Origin: Anaerolineaceae bacterium
GTDB lineage: Bacteria; Chloroflexota; Anaerolineae; Anaerolineales; Anaerolineaceae
NCBI GenBank assembly: GCA_003158355.1
Contig: PMIV01000064.1
Coordinates: 1 to 7,087, forward strand
Reading direction: 5' to 3'
Length of the DNA stretch: 7,087 bases
The notes under the pieces are model-generated. The model saw only the letters and a program-made list of their open reading frames with translations. It was not told the origin of the DNA and made no database searches. The position numbers and the translations under genes are program-made. Position 1 is the stretch's first letter, and each line of letters starts with the position of its first letter. Below, piece by piece: positions 4,659-7,087 of the stretch.

Positions 4659-4773
4659 AAACTATTTTTACTCTCAAACCGGGTATGGAATATTTGGCGA
4701 TTAAAAACTATTTAGTGAGACTTCATTTTTCTGGGGCGCTTCAATGCGATCTAAGAGTGAGTCCTCCGGGCAA

Positions 4774-4782
4774 TGTTATAAT
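4774..4782 (+). promoter_or_regulatory. Extended -10 promoter for the glycosyltransferase gene
   Basis: TGTTATAAT combines a TGn extension with a consensus TATAAT (4777-4782). It lies 72 bp before the ATG at 4855. No clear -35 is present, as is common for extended -10 promoters. Initiation is expected near 4789. Confidence 0.5.
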
Positions 4783-4854
4783 CAAAACGCCTTTCCGGCA
4801 GACCACTGGCGAGAAGGGAGTTTTTAAAAATTTCAATCAAGTTGGAATGAGCAT

Positions 4855-6018
4855 ATGAAAATAAACAATCTTAAAGTCCTGGCAGTTTTTGTCATTGCAC
4901 TCACCCTTCTGGCTTTTGGATTGCGCTATTATGCTTCTGAGCGCATCAATATTGACGACGATGAAACGACCTATCTCATTTCGTCGCTGAAATACACCAA
5001 CTATATTCGCAGCGGTCAGTACAGTTGGATCGCCTGGAACACCACCAATTATGAACACCCCAGTTTTTATAAGATCATTTACGGGGTGGCCTTGCTGCCC
5101 GAACCTCCCCTGGAAAAAATCTACCAATCGGATTTTGTGGATCAGACACCGGTGATGCAATCTGGAGCAGTAACCTATGGCATAGCCGACAGGCGTGTCT
5201 CGGTTGTGTTTGGCAGTCTCGCCGTGTTGGCGCTCTCGATCGTGAATCCGCTGGCGGGGCTGTTCCTGGCGGTTAACTCCCTGGCGGTCAAATACACGAG
5301 CGAGATCTATCTCGAAGCGCTGCCCATGCTTACCAGCCTGCTGGCTGTCATCGCCTATGGCATTTACTATCGCTCGGCCAAAGACCCTGCTGCCAACAAA
5401 AAGAAAATCTTCCTCTGGCTGGCTTTGTCTGGAGTGTTTTTAGGGATCACTGCGGCCTCGAAATACGTGTATTGCATTGCCGGCCTGGCCATCTTGCTGC
5501 ACTGGCTTGTCGCCGTGATCCGCAAGGAAATCCCGGCCAAACATCTCTTGTACGTTTTGGGCTGGGGAGTTCTCTCCTTGCTGCTGTTCTTTATCTGTGA
5601 CCCCTATTTATGGCCTCATCCCCTCGGCCGCCTGCTGCAATCGATCAATTACCATTTGCGTTTTAAGAATTCACTTCACGTCGCTAAAGCAGGCTATCCG
5701 TTCTGGCAGTCCATCGTCTGGCTCTTCAATCCTTTTGCCTACTACCAGGTACAGTCGCAGGCGGGTTTTCTTGTCCAGCTTGACCCGCTCATCTTCATCC
5801 TGGCCGTTTTAGGCTTGCCGCGTACTTTTAAGCGCAGCCCGGTATTTTTCTACTGGTTTTTCGTTGGATTGATCTTTTTGTTTATTTGGAGTACCAAATG
5901 GCCTCAGTATTCACTGGTGATCATGGCGCCATTCTGTGTTGCGGCTGCATACGGCGTGACGAGTCTCTTCGATCTTGTAAAGCAAAAATTGTTTCACAGG
6001 GAAGCAGTTAATCGATAG
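4855..6018 (+). CDS. GT-C fold membrane glycosyltransferase, GT39/ArnT-like
   Basis: A 387-aa polytopic membrane protein. An N-terminal membrane helix (about 8-24) is followed by an acidic loop motif IDDDE at 33-37 and by NYEHPSFYK at 65-73. These correspond to the D-D/E and EHPP-type motifs in the first extracytoplasmic loop of GT39/ArnT-like enzymes, where the acidic residues are catalytic or metal/donor-binding. Further family-like segments are RRVSVVFG at 113-120, KYTSEIYLEALPML at 146-159, AASKYVY at 200-206 and TKWPQYSLV at 347-355. Hydrophobic stretches suggest about nine to ten helices. Such enzymes transfer a sugar from a polyprenyl-phosphate donor to lipid or protein; donor and acceptor cannot be read here. 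It is shorter than many GT39 proteins and has no large C-terminal soluble domain. The ATG has GGA 8 nt upstream. It is divergent from arsR and overlaps the opposing gene by 11 bp. Confidence 0.8.
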   Translation: MKINNLKVLAVFVIALTLLAFGLRYYASERINIDDDETTYLISSLKYTNYIRSGQYSWIAWNTTNYEHPSFYKIIYGVALLPEPPLEKIYQSDFVDQTPVMQSGAVTYGIADRRVSVVFGSLAVLALSIVNPLAGLFLAVNSLAVKYTSEIYLEALPMLTSLLAVIAYGIYYRSAKDPAANKKKIFLWLALSGVFLGITAASKYVYCIAGLAILLHWLVAVIRKEIPAKHLLYVLGWGVLSLLLFFICDPYLWPHPLGRLLQSINYHLRFKNSLHVAKAGYPFWQSIVWLFNPFAYYQVQSQAGFLVQLDPLIFILAVLGLPRTFKRSPVFFYWFFVGLIFLFIWSTKWPQYSLVIMAPFCVAAAYGVTSLFDLVKQKLFHREAVNR

Positions 6019-7087
6019 TTAAATTTGTCCTTGCCATACCCATCCCGGCTACGGCGCCGCTGCTGAAGGCGAACTGTAAGTTGTATCCGCCGCACGGACC
6101 GATCACGTCCAGTGTTTCGCCGGCCAGATAGAGGCCCGGCACCCGGCGCGACTGCATGCTGACGGAGTCTACCTCTTCGACGGGGATTCCTCCGGCGCTG
6201 ACCTGGCAGGTGTCGAAGCCGCGCACCCCACTGACTTTTACGGGGAACGCCGTGATCCAATCCATTAATTTTTTCAATTGAGGTTCACTGATCTTTGCGA
6301 GCGTACTCTCGGGGGGTAACTTGCACTGCTCCAGAATGAAGGTGCATAATTTGGGCGGCAGGCTGCTGCCTGGGATCACTGCCAGAGGGATCGGCTCGCG
6401 GCGATGGCTCTGGACGAGGCCGCGTACCTGCTCTTCACGGCCGGGCAAGAAGTTCATGAGCATGCTGAGTTCTGCCCCCGGACGGCGCGCCGCCAGGTGA
6501 CTCAAATCCATCACCGCCGGGCCGTTGAATCCCCACTGAGTGAAGATGAGATTGCCAGTGGTTTCGCCAAGCGGAAGGGGGCTGGCATTTCCTTTTCCTG
6601 CGTCGAACAGGGTTACGCAGGCATCCAGGCGTACCCCCTGCAAACTTTGATACAGGTGCATGTCTGCGCTGAGCGGGCCAAGCGCCGGCAGCAGCGGCCG
6701 GACGGTATGCCCAAGCTTTGCCAGGGACGTAAAGCATTCACCGCGCGAGCCCAGGGTGGGGTAGGCTTTGCCGCCCGCGGCCACCAGCAGTGTAGTGCAT
6801 TGCAATTCTGGCTGTTTCTCAAAAGAGAGCGCAAAACCATTCAGTGTTTTGCGTATAGACGTTACTTTGTGTTCCAGTAAAAGACTGACTCCGGCGCGCT
6901 GCAACGCGCTGGCGAAGGCGGCCACTACGGTTTGGGCAGATTCCGAAACGGGGTAGACCCAGCCGTCCGCGGTGGCGAAGGTGAGCAGGCCCATCTCTTC
7001 CAGAAATTGCCGTAGTTCTGCCGGGCCAAATTGTTTGAAAAGCGGTTCCAGCCAGGCGCTGGCGTCGCTGCCGGAAGCATATTTCTC
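6008..7087 (-). CDS. HI0933/BaiN-type NAD(P)/FAD-dependent oxidoreductase (N-terminus outside window)
   Basis: The frame is open from the TAA at 6010-6008 to the right edge and encodes 359 residues, starting EKYASGSD. The ATG at 6994 is internal: the residues before it (LFKQFGPAELRQFLEEMGLL) align with the conserved HI0933-family stretch ahead of the DG-VYPVSE motif, which is itself present. Other family segments are VAAGGKAYPTLGSRGE at about 102-116, LLPALGPL at about 132-139, GNLIFTQWGFNGPAVMDLS at about 178-196, VSAGGIPVEEVD at about 296-307, and the C-terminal FAD-binding segment from AGETLDVIGP to FSSG at about 322-344. The N-terminal GxGxxG dinucleotide-binding loop must lie in the missing part, about 50-90 residues. 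These are cytosolic flavoproteins; BaiN reduces bile-acid intermediates, but most members have no proven substrate. It converges on the glycosyltransferase gene. Confidence 0.92.
   Translation of the reverse strand, partial: EKYASGSDASAWLEPLFKQFGPAELRQFLEEMGLLTFATADGWVYPVSESAQTVVAAFASALQRAGVSLLLEHKVTSIRKTLNGFALSFEKQPELQCTTLLVAAGGKAYPTLGSRGECFTSLAKLGHTVRPLLPALGPLSADMHLYQSLQGVRLDACVTLFDAGKGNASPLPLGETTGNLIFTQWGFNGPAVMDLSHLAARRPGAELSMLMNFLPGREEQVRGLVQSHRREPIPLAVIPGSSLPPKLCTFILEQCKLPPESTLAKISEPQLKKLMDWITAFPVKVSGVRGFDTCQVSAGGIPVEEVDSVSMQSRRVPGLYLAGETLDVIGPCGGYNLQFAFSSGAVAGMGMARTNLTID

Noticed and set aside
4788..4825. CGCC/GGCG pairing followed by TTTTT before the glycosyltransferase as an attenuator
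   Set aside because: The stem is only 4 bp with a 16-nt loop and is separated from the T-run by about 10 nt, so it would not terminate transcription.
4649..4858. Plus-strand 69-codon ORF ending in an ATGA overlap with the glycosyltransferase start, suggesting a coupled leader gene
   Set aside because: Its ATG lies inside the arsR operator palindrome with no Shine-Dalgarno, its coding stretch runs through the candidate promoter of the glycosyltransferase, and the peptide resembles no family I know. The ATGA overlap alone is weak evidence.
6404..6880. 158-codon plus-strand ORF opposite the flavoprotein gene
   Set aside because: It is the antisense frame of well-conserved HI0933-family sequence. 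No ribosome-binding site or protein-like motifs were seen.

Overview
The window looks like chromosomal DNA from a member of the Chloroflexota, probably an Anaerolineae-like bacterium. This is inferred from gene content and protein style: a DnaA-domain-I/winged-helix protein, a DUF190-CBS fusion, ACR3 and a GT39-type membrane glycosyltransferase. Coding regions are moderately GC-rich and intergenic regions are AT-rich. No rRNA, tRNA, IS element or CRISPR array was seen.

Left part (1-1348). The last 22 codons of an unidentified plus-strand gene are followed by a 269-bp intergenic region packed with inverted repeats: a stem-loop over the stop codon, two 15-bp palindromes 31 bp apart, an 11-bp inverted repeat carrying a TATAAT on each strand, and two leader hairpins. 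Next comes a 300-aa protein with an N-terminal DnaA domain I, a charged linker and a C-terminal helix-turn-helix region, but no AAA+ ATPase. This protein and its repeat-rich upstream region are the least explained part of the window and the best candidate for an undescribed replication or regulatory module.

Middle part (1349-4640, all minus strand; transcription runs from high to low coordinates). This is a toxic-ion resistance block. arsR and acr3 form an arsenite-sensing and arsenite-efflux operon. arsR starts inside a perfect 28-bp palindrome that is very probably its own operator. Directly after the acr3 stop codon there is a near-consensus sigma70 promoter, a fluoride riboswitch aptamer at the predicted 5' end of the RNA, and a strong intrinsic terminator that uses the 3' strand of the aptamer. 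These control crcB (the Fluc fluoride channel) and a DUF190 protein fused to four CBS domains. The expected logic is that fluoride stabilises the aptamer, the terminator fails to form, and crcB plus the DUF190-CBS gene are expressed. The same terminator may also end acr3 transcripts.

Right part (4641-7087). Divergent from arsR is a plus-strand GT-C/GT39-like polytopic membrane glycosyltransferase, preceded by an extended -10 promoter. It converges on, and overlaps by 11 bp, a minus-strand HI0933/BaiN-type flavoprotein whose N-terminus lies beyond the right edge of the window.

Two start codons were moved downstream of the longest possible ORF because an ATG with a good Shine-Dalgarno was available: acr3 (4264) and the DUF190-CBS gene (2620).
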